Virus record (IMG/VR): IMGVR_UViG_3300034072_002201
Location: 1 to 38,834 of that record
Direction: 5' to 3' (one strand)
DNA from: a virus
DNA: 38,834 bases
Part shown: positions 21,867 to 29,325 of the stretch, one piece after another
Numbering within the stretch: the stretch's first letter is position 1
Layout: every line of letters starts with the position of its first letter
The notes under the pieces: generated by a model
What the model was told of the DNA's origin: nothing
The model's database searches: none
What the model saw: the letters and a program-made list of their open reading frames with translations, nothing else
Made by a program: the position numbers and the translations under genes

Positions 21867-24077
21867 TCAAAGGCTGAAGTGGGGAGCAAAGGACAGGGTG
21901 CAGTTGGGGCGCATGTTGGTCGCCATGATCATCGCGTCCTCGGCAGAGACGATCTTGCCGTCCCGCGCGATGTGGGCGAGTTCGGAGCGCGGCTCGCCGA
22001 AGCGGCCATCGAAGATCACGTATTCCTCGACGCCCGCCGCGCGCCCGGCTTCGAGGGTGGAGATGTTCTGCGCGTACTTGGTCTCGGTCCGGGCGATCAC
22101 GCGGGCGCGGGTTTCGGCGTTGCCCCAATGTCCGCCTTCCACCTGGTTGGCGATGCGGTTGACGAGCGCGGTCACGCCTTCGCCCTGGGCGCGGCCTTCC
22201 GCCAGCGCATCGAAGATCGCGGCCCGCGTCTGCGCCGGGATATCGATCAGGCCAGCGCGCGTGCCGCCGGTGGCGATGATCTCGCGCATCACCGGATCGG
22301 GCAGGCCGGTGCCGAAGCCCGCTTCCTCCAGCACCTCGGCGGTCTTGCGCGCGATCGCGAGGTACTGGGGCTGGTACCTGGAAGACAGGCCCTGCTCCCA
22401 CGCTTCAAGGTTGAGCAGGTCAATGATCTGCTGGACCAGCTCGCTCTCCTTCGTCTCCAGCGCCTTCTCTCCGCGCGCCCTTAGGACATCGCCTGCGATC
22501 TTGCCTGCCGTCTCGCCCCAGCCTTCGAACAGCGGCTGAAGCGCAGCGGCAAAGGCATCTCGCTGGGCAGCTTCCTCGCGCCGCATCCGCAGGGCAAACC
22601 GCTCACCCCGCGCAATCGCATCGGGGCTGGCATCGCGGGCATCGGCGGGGAGGTAGTCCTCCAGCGGGTTGGCGGCTTTCGCGCCCGGTGCCGGCAGCGC
22701 CTTGGGCATCGGTTCGGTTCCGGTGGCCTGTCCGCGCGTCAGGTACTGGACGTCACCGGCCTGCCCGGCCTCGCGTCCCTGCCCTGCCACCGCCAGCGGC
22801 ACCTCCATCGTGGAGATCGGCCGCAGGTAATACTTGTGGCTGTCATCCGCCTCGCGCCCGGTTTCGACCAGGTAATCGTAAAGCGTGATCGCCCCGGCCT
22901 GCAGCTCCTTCAGCTTGCGCTCGGTCTGCTTGTCCTCGTCCTCGGACAGGGCGAGAACCTCGTCGGTGTCCCAGAACAGCTCGTAGCGGCGCGCGCCCCG
23001 GCCCGGCCGCTCGAAATCCGGCAGCAGGCTACGCTGCAGCTCGTCGACCAGCGCGCGGCCCAGCGGCAGCACGCCGTTGTGCCAGGCGAGCTTGCGCATC
23101 TCCTCCATCGTCGCGCCAACCTTGGTGGCCTGCAGGCCCGCCCCGAAGCCGACGACAGCGGCCGGGATGCCCAGCGCCGCGCAGACGCGCTCCTCGGCCA
23201 CATCACGCGCCTCTGAGAGGTTCATCTGCTGCGGGTTGAAACCATAGGGCTGCACATCGGTCGGCGCTCCCATCACCAGTGTGCCGCCCCGGCCATCGCC
23301 GCTGAAGGTCTGCTGGAACCAAGTCTTGGTCGCCTCGACATCCTCGGCGCTGGGCATCGATCCTGCCTTCGGGCTGATCACCACGCCGGGCACGCCCATG
23401 TTGCGCAGCAGGCTGGAGACGAAGTTGCTGCTCTCGATATCGGCGAAGATCTCGCGGATGACGCTCTGCATCGGTGCGAGGCCCCGGCGCAGATCGCGCG
23501 GGTTGAGGCCGTTGCGGAAGTGGATGACGTCCGCCGGATCGAGCGCGATGCGCCCGTAACCGGTGCCGGGCGTGTACCAGTAATGCGAGAGGAACTCGGT
23601 CCCATCCAGCCCGGCCTTGGGCTCCATCATGAACTGGGGGACGTACCACAGCTGGACGACGCGCCCGGAAAGGTCGCGCACCTTGACCAGATAGGCATCG
23701 CCCCAGATGCAGAAGTCCGCGACGATCCCGGACCACATCGCGATATCGCCGTAATGTGGGTTCGGGTTGCGGATCAGATCGAGCAGCGGGTGTTCCTCGA
23801 CCGGCTCCACCTTGCCGCCCTTCTGGCGCTCGCGCATGGCCACCGTGGCTTCCGGCAGGGCGCGCTGGATCCACATCACCGGGGCCATCACCACGCTCGC
23901 ATCGAGCATGTCGCCGACCTCGCGGGCGTAATCGAACCGGGTGCGCTTCAGCAGCCCGCCGAAGAACAGCGACTGCGCGGCGTGGCGCATCTGGGTGAGC
24001 GAGGAGGTGACGCGGGCGAGCGCCTTGGTGAGGAAGTTGCCGCCGTTTCCGCCGGTGGTGGTTGCGGGCAGGTTCAT
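21867..24077 (-). CDS. Portal protein fused to Mu F/SPP1 gp7-like minor head protein
   Basis: 736 residues. Residues about 1-430 are an HK97-type portal: DPADVIHFRNGLNPRDLRRG and MNLSEARDVAEERVCAALGI are typical blocks. Residues 510-736 form a second unit ending in ARVIARTETKYAQNISTLEA and DGRFGEPRSELAHIARDGK, the signature of the SPP1 gp7/Mu F head-morphogenesis family, with a cysteine near the end. The two are usually separate genes of about 400 and 250-400 residues. One open frame covers both. The portal ring drives DNA entry; the second domain is a minor head protein. Confidence 0.88.
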   Translation of the reverse strand: MNLPATTTGGNGGNFLTKALARVTSSLTQMRHAAQSLFFGGLLKRTRFDYAREVGDMLDASVVMAPVMWIQRALPEATVAMRERQKGGKVEPVEEHPLLDLIRNPNPHYGDIAMWSGIVADFCIWGDAYLVKVRDLSGRVVQLWYVPQFMMEPKAGLDGTEFLSHYWYTPGTGYGRIALDPADVIHFRNGLNPRDLRRGLAPMQSVIREIFADIESSNFVSSLLRNMGVPGVVISPKAGSMPSAEDVEATKTWFQQTFSGDGRGGTLVMGAPTDVQPYGFNPQQMNLSEARDVAEERVCAALGIPAAVVGFGAGLQATKVGATMEEMRKLAWHNGVLPLGRALVDELQRSLLPDFERPGRGARRYELFWDTDEVLALSEDEDKQTERKLKELQAGAITLYDYLVETGREADDSHKYYLRPISTMEVPLAVAGQGREAGQAGDVQYLTRGQATGTEPMPKALPAPGAKAANPLEDYLPADARDASPDAIARGERFALRMRREEAAQRDAFAAALQPLFEGWGETAGKIAGDVLRARGEKALETKESELVQQIIDLLNLEAWEQGLSSRYQPQYLAIARKTAEVLEEAGFGTGLPDPVMREIIATGGTRAGLIDIPAQTRAAIFDALAEGRAQGEGVTALVNRIANQVEGGHWGNAETRARVIARTETKYAQNISTLEAGRAAGVEEYVIFDGRFGEPRSELAHIARDGKIVSAEDAMIMATNMRPNCTLSFAPHFSL

Positions 24078-24238
24078 GCCAGGACGTCCTTCAGCAGCGC
24101 GATCTGTTCAAGCGAGAGGGTGATGTGCTGAGTGCCACCCGGAGCAAGCTGCCGGATGATCAGCGACCCGGTCTCGACCTTGGCGATCGTCATGTGGGCG
24201 AAGGCGTTGGTGCCAAGGTTATGCGAGCCAGTTTTCAT
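24074..24238 (-). CDS. Small hypothetical protein between terminase and portal
   Basis: 54 residues: starts MKTGSHNLGTNAFAHMTIAK and ends EQIALLKDVLA. It fills the gap between large terminase and portal exactly; its start overlaps the terminase stop (ATGA) and its stop overlaps the portal start (ATGA). Beta-rich then a helix. The place is that of small head-tail joining proteins (lambda W-like), but the length and sequence give no proof. Confidence 0.75.
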   Translation of the reverse strand: MKTGSHNLGTNAFAHMTIAKVETGSLIIRQLAPGGTQHITLSLEQIALLKDVLA

Positions 24239-25653
24239 GCCGGGATCCAGTTTGCGTCGAGGTCGAGGATGCCGCCTTCGGGCTGCGGGGTGATCCCGGC
24301 GAGCGGCCGCCAGGGCGCGGACTTGCTGTCGCTGCCGGCATGGATCGCCAGCGCCAGCGCCCAGAAGCGGTCGGCGTGGCCATCGGGGGTGCGTTCGGCA
24401 GTGAAGCGGATGTTGCCCGCGCCGGTCACCTGCTTGGTCACGCTGCGCAGATCAGCGCGGATCTTGCCATCGTGGGGGATGCGCAAGCGGCGGTCCTCCA
24501 TCGTGCCGCGCACCGGATAGGCCATCGCCTCCTTAGACTGCGCGGTGAAGTTGACGCCCTCCACCCGGTACTTGCCGAACTTCGCCTGGGCATCGTCCAC
24601 CCAGCCAATGCCGAGGCCGGTGTTGTCGATCGCCACACGTCCGCCGCTTTGCAGCACCCGGCCAATCCACGGCCAAATCACCTTCTCCTGCTCGGGCTTG
24701 GTCTGGCCCTGCAGTGTGATCACCTCGCGGGTGTAGAAGACATCGCCCAGCTTCTCGATCAGCCAGAGGACGGTGAGGTCCTTCTTGCGGCCGATATCGA
24801 TCCCGGCGAACAGCGTGCCGCCCTCGATCCGCTGCCAGTCGGTGCCCTCGGGATATTCGCAGCGGGCGATCAGATCATATTCGAGGAAGGCCGCATCATC
24901 ATCGGCCGGGCGGCACATGTATTCCTGCTGGAAGCTTTCCTCGTCGGCCGCGCCCTTGCGGACGAAGTCGAAATAGGCGGCCTCGTCCATCGCCTGCCGC
25001 TGATCGTCATCGGGCAGCGACTGCTGGAGCTTGTAGAGAAAGCCCTGATCGAGCGCGTCCTGCAGGGTGACGGTGTGCAGGCTGATCCCCTTGGGATTGC
25101 CCTGTTCCTTCACCTCGCGCACGAGGCCGTTGAAGAAGTTGGCGCTGCCACGGTGGGTGCTGATCAGCTCCATCGAACCGCCCCAGGTGATCCCCGGGTA
25201 GGCGATGGCCCAGAGCTTGCGCGGATCGGGGTGGAGAGCGAACTCGTCGAGGATACGCGGCCCGCGCTTACCGGCCTGCGCGTTCGGGTTCGAGCTCATC
25301 GAATTGATGCGCCGCCCGCTGGCAAACCGCAGGACGTAGGCGGTCTGCCGGTCGCGCGGATCGAGCACCTGCTCGCCGAGGTCCTCGGCAGCGATCGCGA
25401 GGTTGCCCGCCCAGAACTTGCAGTCCTCAAGAAACAGCTGCGCCTGAATGTCATCGCGCGAGCTGACCCACTGGTCGAGCCGCGCGGTGGTGAGCGCGGT
25501 GCGCGAGACCGCGGCGTAGGCGGTCGCCCAGCTGAGGCCGATCTGGCGGCTCTTCTCGATCAGCTTCAGCCGCGAATCGTCCTCGATCCAGCGCGACTGG
25601 TAGGGGAGGAAGATAGCGTCCGGCGCGGCGGGGATGCAGCGGGCGTTACCCAT
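24235..25653 (-). CDS. Terminase large subunit (Mu gp28-like)
   Basis: 472 residues from ATG 25653, which overlaps the previous gene by 8 nt. EKSRQIGLSW (33-42) is the Walker-A-like loop of Mu-type terminases and RILDEFAL (133-140) the Walker B acid pair. The nuclease half has GIDIGRKKDLTVLW (284-297, metal-binding Asp286), IDNTGLGIGWVDD and HADRFWALALA. It cuts and packages phage DNA into the prohead. It pairs with the DUF3486-type small subunit two genes upstream. Confidence 0.92.
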   Translation of the reverse strand: MGNARCIPAAPDAIFLPYQSRWIEDDSRLKLIEKSRQIGLSWATAYAAVSRTALTTARLDQWVSSRDDIQAQLFLEDCKFWAGNLAIAAEDLGEQVLDPRDRQTAYVLRFASGRRINSMSSNPNAQAGKRGPRILDEFALHPDPRKLWAIAYPGITWGGSMELISTHRGSANFFNGLVREVKEQGNPKGISLHTVTLQDALDQGFLYKLQQSLPDDDQRQAMDEAAYFDFVRKGAADEESFQQEYMCRPADDDAAFLEYDLIARCEYPEGTDWQRIEGGTLFAGIDIGRKKDLTVLWLIEKLGDVFYTREVITLQGQTKPEQEKVIWPWIGRVLQSGGRVAIDNTGLGIGWVDDAQAKFGKYRVEGVNFTAQSKEAMAYPVRGTMEDRRLRIPHDGKIRADLRSVTKQVTGAGNIRFTAERTPDGHADRFWALALAIHAGSDSKSAPWRPLAGITPQPEGGILDLDANWIPA

Positions 25654-25855
25654 GGTCCTGCTCCCACGCCGAAAGGGCCAGCTTGTAAGGTTTGCCGTCG
25701 ATGAGAATAACGCCGTTGATTCGGGCGTTGGGGTGGATGCTGAGCATCGGCTGAAGCCGTTCGAGCATCTCAAACACACGCTCGCCGATCACCAGCGCAG
25801 CATCCGCGCCGTAGACGACCGGATCGCCACCGGGGATTTCCACCTCACCCCTCAT
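25646..25855 (-). CDS. Small hypothetical protein between terminase subunits
   Basis: 69 residues. The sequence is mixed alpha/beta: DAALVIGERVFEMLERLQPM, then ARINGVILIDGKPYKLALSA. It starts on the stop of the small terminase (TGATG) and overlaps the large terminase start. No family recognised. Its fixed place between the two subunits suggests a packaging role. Confidence 0.7.
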   Translation of the reverse strand: MRGEVEIPGGDPVVYGADAALVIGERVFEMLERLQPMLSIHPNARINGVILIDGKPYKLALSAWEQDHG

Positions 25856-26433
25856 CAGCCCTGCCCCATCAGCGCGCGGTTGATCGCGGCCAGCGCCTCG
25901 GGAGAGACGCCCTTCTTCTTGCCGATCTCGCCCGCTTCCTTGGCCGCTTCGGCAAGCCGGGTCTGGACTTCCTTCTCCAGACGCTCACGGTACTCGGCGC
26001 TGGTCTTCTGGGCGGCGACTGCAGATTGCAGCGCGCGGCTGATCTGCATCAGGCCGGAGGTCGAGACCTCGCCCTCTTCGAGGATCTCGAACGCGGCGAC
26101 CTTCACCAGCTCGGCGACCGCGACGGTGACCTCATCCGGGGCCTTAGCATCCATCGTCCGGGCGAGCTCGCCGCCCATCCGCTGGATCTCATCGAGGCGA
26201 CGGAACTGGATCGCCTTGCGCACGGCGTAGCGGCCGAAGGCGCTTTTGCTGATCGGGCCGAGCCCGACATCGGCGAGCTTCTCGTTGAACTCGGCATGGA
26301 TCACCGCGATCGGCAGCTTGTACTCGCGCAGCTGGTCGTTGGCCCAGACAATCGCGGCCTCGGCTTCATCGGGCAGCATGTCGATCGACGACAAGTGCCC
26401 GCGGCCCTCGCGGCGGTTGGGCTTCCTCGCCAT
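25855..26433 (-). CDS. Terminase small subunit (DUF3486, Mu gp27-like)
   Basis: 192 residues from ATG 26433. SSIDMLPDEAEAAIVWANDQ near the N-terminus is the DUF3486 hallmark, followed by SKSAFGRYAVRKAIQFRRLD, a helix-turn-helix-like part, and a charged C-terminal coiled coil (ISRALQSAVAAQKTSAEYRE and onward). It recognises phage DNA ends and recruits the large subunit. The basic start (ARKPNRREGRG) fits DNA binding. Confidence 0.85.
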   Translation of the reverse strand: MARKPNRREGRGHLSSIDMLPDEAEAAIVWANDQLREYKLPIAVIHAEFNEKLADVGLGPISKSAFGRYAVRKAIQFRRLDEIQRMGGELARTMDAKAPDEVTVAVAELVKVAAFEILEEGEVSTSGLMQISRALQSAVAAQKTSAEYRERLEKEVQTRLAEAAKEAGEIGKKKGVSPEALAAINRALMGQG

Positions 26434-26434
26434 C

Positions 26435-26743
26435 TCAGCGCGCCTCGGCCGGGCGCAACACGCCTTCAATGATGCTGCGCTCTTCCAGATGATCGCGGCC
26501 GGCAGGCGCGAGCGTGGCGAACAGCACTTCGCCGGCATCGTTGATGGTCACCGCGCCGAGATCCGCGAGCTTGCGCATCTGGGTGCGGATCCAGTCGCGA
26601 TCGCGCCGGTAGCCGTAGTAATCGAGCGTCCGCTTCAACAGCAGATCGGACAGGCTGAGATCAGTCTGATCGGACAGCACCTGCAGGATGCGCAGGCGCG
26701 CCTCGCGGGCGATGGCTTCGGCAAGATCGGCTTTGAGGCTCAC
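26435..26743 (-). CDS. VpaChn25_0724-like phage protein (winged helix)
   Basis: 102 residues. LRILQVLSDQTDLSLSDLLL and RDWIRTQMRKLADLGAVTIN form a winged-helix-like fold, ending with RDHLEERSIIEGVLRPAEA. This matches the small protein that precedes DUF3486 in many Mu-like phages (called VpaChn25_0724 family, from memory). It overlaps the gene before it by 4 nt. The function is unknown. Confidence 0.75.
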   Translation of the reverse strand: MSLKADLAEAIAREARLRILQVLSDQTDLSLSDLLLKRTLDYYGYRRDRDWIRTQMRKLADLGAVTINDAGEVLFATLAPAGRDHLEERSIIEGVLRPAEAR

Positions 26744-27156
26744 TTCTCCATCCCCTTCGGAACGACGACGGACATGATCAGGGTGAGGTTGCGATCGATG
26801 TGCTGGACCGCCGTGGCTGTCTGGGCGGAGATCGCGGCGTGTTCGGCCTGTTTGTCGGCCAGCGCGCGCTGGCGCGATTCGTGATCGGCCTGCACCTTCG
26901 CCAGTTTCTCGATCGACTTTTCCAGACGCCGGATGTCGGCCGGGCTGGCGGTGTCGCGCTCGATCTTCTCAACCCGTTCGACCAGATCGCCGACCTTGCC
27001 GTTGACCGCCTTCACCTCGCCCGAAAGCGCGATGATCTTCTTGTCCAGCCCGCCGGTTCCGACCGGGTTACGCGCGCCGCCGCGCCAGATCGCCGCGCCG
27101 ATGCCAAGAATGATCACGAGGATGATCAGAAGCTCGATGATGTTGCCGGGGCTCAT
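26740..27156 (-). CDS. DUF2730-like membrane protein
   Basis: 138 residues from ATG 27156. Residues 6-25 (IIELLIILVIILGIGAAIWR) are a single membrane span. A heptad coiled coil covers 38-120 (GEVKAVNGKVGDLVERVEKI, then SIEKLAKVQADHESRQR). The layout matches DUF2730 proteins found between lysis and packaging genes in Mu-like phages; their role is unknown. It overlaps the holin-like stop by 4 nt and has a GAGGAG site near the downstream arm of the long inverted repeat. Confidence 0.7.
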   Translation of the reverse strand: MSPGNIIELLIILVIILGIGAAIWRGGARNPVGTGGLDKKIIALSGEVKAVNGKVGDLVERVEKIERDTASPADIRRLEKSIEKLAKVQADHESRQRALADKQAEHAAISAQTATAVQHIDRNLTLIMSVVVPKGMEK

Positions 27157-27617
27157 GGGCCGTCTGACTCCTCTTGCGGCCCTACCGCTTCGCTGCTTGA
27201 GGGCGTGATGGTGTTGGTCGCCCCGGCAAAAGCGCGGCGGATGAAGTCCTTCACCTGCTCGCCGAACAGTTCGAGCAGGGAGTAACCGGAAAAGCCGAGG
27301 CCGATGGCCACGACGAAGGCGAACAGCCACCCGGGGCGGCTTTCGATGATCCACAGCTGCACCAGCACCAGCATGATGAAGGTCACCAGCAGGCGCAGCT
27401 TCCAGCCAAGGTCCGCCTCGGCGCGGACGGTGAAGGGCCGCGCGGCGATGATGCCGATCAGGCCAAGGATGCAGGTGACCACCGGGATCGGCAGGCCCGC
27501 CAGATCGAACAGGAACCGGTCGCCCAGCGGGGTCTGGACATCGGGCACCACCACCGCGACCGCCAGCGTCGGCAGCCACAGCTTGAGGAAGGTGGAAAAG
27601 GACAGGGGCTCGGTCAC
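27153..27617 (-). CDS. Holin-like four-span membrane protein
   Basis: 154 residues from GTG 27617 (VTEPLSFSTF). Hydrophobic segments lie near 13-26, 44-60, 76-94 and 99-117 (WLFAFVVAIGLGFSGYSLLE), with a charged C-terminus (FGEQVKDFIRRAF). The neighbouring lysozyme has no signal, so a pore-forming holin is needed and this is the best candidate; the family is not certain. GAGGG, 9 nt before the GTG, lies inside one arm of a 27-bp inverted repeat whose other arm covers the last codons. Confidence 0.65.
   Translation of the reverse strand: MTEPLSFSTFLKLWLPTLAVAVVVPDVQTPLGDRFLFDLAGLPIPVVTCILGLIGIIAARPFTVRAEADLGWKLRLLVTFIMLVLVQLWIIESRPGWLFAFVVAIGLGFSGYSLLELFGEQVKDFIRRAFAGATNTITPSSSEAVGPQEESDGP
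27178..27204 (+). repeat. Inverted repeat arm at the 3' end of the holin-like gene
   Basis: Plus strand GGCCCTACCGCTT-C-GCTGCTTGAGGGC. It is the reverse complement of 27624-27650 at 26 of 27 positions. It lies in the last codons of the holin-like gene (encoding PSSSEAVGP), 22 nt before the start of the next gene. Confidence 0.9.
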
Positions 27618-27655
27618 GTTCCGGCCCTCAAGCAGCAAAGCGGTAGGGCCATCAT
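27614..27655 (-). CDS. 13-residue coupled leader peptide
   Basis: MMALPLCCLRAGT. Its ATG overlaps the DksA-like stop (ATGA) and its TGA overlaps the holin-like GTG (GTGA), so ribosomes could pass through all three frames. Most of it lies inside the upstream arm of the 27-bp inverted repeat. Translation through this short frame would melt the RNA helix and expose the holin-like start. It could be an accident of overlapping codons. Confidence 0.4.
   Translation of the reverse strand: MMALPLCCLRAGT
27624..27650 (-). repeat. Inverted repeat arm at the 5' side of the holin-like gene
   Basis: On the minus strand GGCCCTACCGCTT-T-GCTGCTTGAGGGC, matching 27178-27204 inverted. The only mismatch becomes a G-U pair in minus-strand RNA, so the transcript can form an unbroken 27-bp helix. 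It contains the GAGGG that precedes the holin-like start codon. Confidence 0.9.
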
Positions 27656-27867
27656 GAACGTCGCTCCGCCTTGGTCTGGCAATCGACGCACCGCTTGGCC
27701 GATGGAAGCGCGATGCGGCGCGCCTCCTCGATCCGGTCGCCGCAGGCGATGCAGAACTCCTCGCCCATCCCGGCCAAGCTGTTCTTGATACGCTGGATCG
27801 CGGCCTCGCGCTGGCGGCGCTCGAACTCCTCGGCCCGCTCGATCGAACGTTCACCCAGATCCATCAC
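27652..27867 (-). CDS. DksA/TraR-type C4 zinc finger protein
   Basis: 71 residues. A charged helix (5-35, GERSIERAEEFERRQREAAI) is followed by C39-x2-C42 and C60-x2-C63 with RIALPSAKRCVDCQ between, the TraR/DksA zinc-finger signature. Such small proteins bind the secondary channel of RNA polymerase and alter transcription. It begins 4 nt into the previous gene and is the only regulator within the lysis block. Short phage TraR homologues are known, so length is normal. Confidence 0.85.
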   Translation of the reverse strand: MMDLGERSIERAEEFERRQREAAIQRIKNSLAGMGEEFCIACGDRIEEARRIALPSAKRCVDCQTKAERRS

Positions 27868-28514
27868 CGGCTCCCTTCAGGTGTGAAGGGCACGGCGGAC
27901 TGGCCGATCACCCAGTCGATCAGGCGATCGTGGTTGTGCGCGTCGATGCTGGCCTGTTCGGCTTCCTCGAACGTCAGGCAGACGAATTTCGAGGGGCAGA
28001 GCGGCTGCGCGGTCAAGTCTCCGGCAGGAAGGTCTTGATCCGCGGGCGCACCAGCAGCTCGGCCGGCGGCGTTGCCGGTACCGGACAGACCAGCTGGGTC
28101 GGCACGGCCGGAATCGGCCGCGGCGTTTCGCGCCCGCAGGCGATCAAAGCGAGCGCGCAGGGCAGCATGATCGCTGCGCAGATCGGCGAGGGTCGCATCG
28201 GTGATTTTCTCCTGTTTAGCCTTCACGCGCGCGGCGTTGGCCTCGGCCTGGCGCTGGGCCTCGGCGCTGGCGTCGATGAAGTTGAAGATGGTGCCGAGGT
28301 GGGCGAGCTGGGTGTCGGTCACCAGCTGCTGGCTCTCATCGATGAGAGCACGCATCCGCGGGGCGAGGATGAAATGGTGAAACGCCCCGAACACCGCGAG
28401 CGCTACAATGGCCCCGTTCCGCCAGTCGGCCAGCACCCACTTACCGGCCGCTGAGAGACCTCTCAGAAGCCAGTTACCCGCGCCCGAGGCGAGCAGTTTC
28501 AGCCCCAGCCACAT
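27864..28514 (-). CDS. Rz-like inner membrane spanin
   Basis: 216 residues. A membrane span (about 34-50, GAIVALAVFGAFHHFIL) is followed by a periplasmic coiled coil (55-130, DASAEAQRQAEANAARVKAK) and a Pro/Gly/Ala-rich end. A lipoprotein gene lies entirely within it in another frame, the classic Rz/Rz1 layout. Inner and outer membrane spanins join across the periplasm and fuse the membranes at lysis. It starts on the lysozyme stop (TGATG). Longer than lambda Rz (153 residues). Confidence 0.75.
   Translation of the reverse strand: MWLGLKLLASGAGNWLLRGLSAAGKWVLADWRNGAIVALAVFGAFHHFILAPRMRALIDESQQLVTDTQLAHLGTIFNFIDASAEAQRQAEANAARVKAKQEKITDATLADLRSDHAALRARFDRLRARNAAADSGRADPAGLSGTGNAAGRAAGAPADQDLPAGDLTAQPLCPSKFVCLTFEEAEQASIDAHNHDRLIDWVIGQSAVPFTPEGSR
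28013..28198 (-). CDS. Rz1-like outer membrane lipoprotein spanin, nested in Rz-like gene
   Basis: 61 residues, in a different frame inside the Rz-like gene. Signal peptide MRPSPICAAIMLPCALALIA ends at Cys21 (lipobox LIAC). The mature part is proline-rich (RETPRPIPAVPTQLVCPVPA), the usual composition of Rz1. Complete nesting and order agree with known spanin pairs. Confidence 0.8.
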   Translation of the reverse strand: MRPSPICAAIMLPCALALIACGRETPRPIPAVPTQLVCPVPATPPAELLVRPRIKTFLPET

Positions 28515-29086
28515 CAGACCTGTCCCGCCTTGCGCAGCGCGGCGCGGACTTCGTCGCGGATGTCGATCGGGCGGGCGCTCCTCCAGTCGATCGTGCCGTT
28601 GGCGCGCACACGCTCGTACATCAGCACCACGCCATCGCCGGACCAGCGCCCGTCAAAGAACAGATCGCGCTCGGCCTTGCGGCGGGAGATGATCTCGCGC
28701 GGGCGCGACCATTGCAGGAACTCGGTCCAAGCCTTCTCGCGGCGACCGAGGAGGAAGCTCTGCACCCAGTCCGCCTGCGCGATTGCGCCGGTGTTCCAGT
28801 GGAACGACAGCGCGGCGGTCAGCTGGGCTTCGGTCAGCTCACGCCCGCGGAACGCGGCAACCACCTCTGGCAGGTACTTGGTGCGCAGCAGCCATTCATA
28901 GACTTCGATCGCGCGGACGATGGTGGAGCGGCGGCCGCGATAGCGACCAACGAGGTGCCCGCTCTTGTCCGTGACGCCGAAGCCCCACGTCCACACCCCG
29001 ACGCTGTCGAGATAGGCTTCGAGCACGAGGCCTTCATGCTCGGCGATTTCGAGCAGGGTGCGTGTCGAGAGAAGGGTGGCGGTCAT
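28514..29086 (-). CDS. Endolysin, T4-type lysozyme (GH24)
   Basis: 190 residues. E18-x8-D27-x5-T33 (in HEGLVLEAYLDSVGVWTWGF) has exactly the spacing of the T4 lysozyme triad. Later parts, ELTEAQLTAALSFHWNTGAI and SRRKAERDLFFDGRW, match glycoside hydrolase family 24/muramidase phage lysozymes. It cleaves peptidoglycan between MurNAc and GlcNAc. There is no signal or SAR segment at the N-terminus, so release depends on a holin. It is the first gene after the early/late boundary hairpins. Confidence 0.9.
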   Translation of the reverse strand: MTATLLSTRTLLEIAEHEGLVLEAYLDSVGVWTWGFGVTDKSGHLVGRYRGRRSTIVRAIEVYEWLLRTKYLPEVVAAFRGRELTEAQLTAALSFHWNTGAIAQADWVQSFLLGRREKAWTEFLQWSRPREIISRRKAERDLFFDGRWSGDGVVLMYERVRANGTIDWRSARPIDIRDEVRAALRKAGQV

Positions 29087-29111
29087 GGGACCGCTGGATG
29101 GGGGAAATCGG

Positions 29112-29140
29112 GGGGCGCTGCGCCCCGGACACCTGTCCGG
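29112..29140 (-). terminator. Two adjoining hairpins between early and lysis regions
   Basis: CCGGACA-N2-TGTCCGG (29125-29140) and GGGGCGC-N-GCGCCCC (29112-29126) share two bases and follow the early operon's last stop (29143) by 2 nt. No T-run follows, so it may be a pausing or Rho-type site. The only gap in a run of overlapping genes falls here, before the lysozyme gene. Confidence 0.5.
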
Positions 29141-29142
29141 CC

Positions 29143-29325
29143 TCAGGCCTCTGGCGTGGGCTCTACAGCAACGCCTGGGACAAGGTGGTTTTCGGTCCTT
29201 ACGCCTTTGTCGATCAGATCCAGCTGGCGGATCATATCGGCCCTCACCTGTTCAAGCATGGAGATCTTGACCGGATTGGTGCCGCTGTAGACGTCCGCGA
29301 CCCTGTACTGTTCTTCCCTGCTCAT
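29143..29325 (-). CDS. Small helical protein after Mor
   Basis: 60 residues, mainly one long helix (VKISMLEQVRADMIRQLDLI) with a polar tail. It overlaps the Mor-type stop by 4 nt. No family recognised. It is the last gene of the early block. Confidence 0.65.
   Translation of the reverse strand: MSREEQYRVADVYSGTNPVKISMLEQVRADMIRQLDLIDKGVRTENHLVPGVAVEPTPEA

Noticed and set aside
21112-22401. 429-codon frame covering the protease and part of the portal gene
   Set aside because: The N-terminal half is Arg/Gly-rich out-of-frame translation of the portal gene; family motifs begin at ATG 21855.
27178-27650. Classical Mu-type G-segment inversion system
   Set aside because: The repeats do not look like gix sites, the segment holds a holin-like rather than fibre gene, and no serine or tyrosine recombinase gene is visible.
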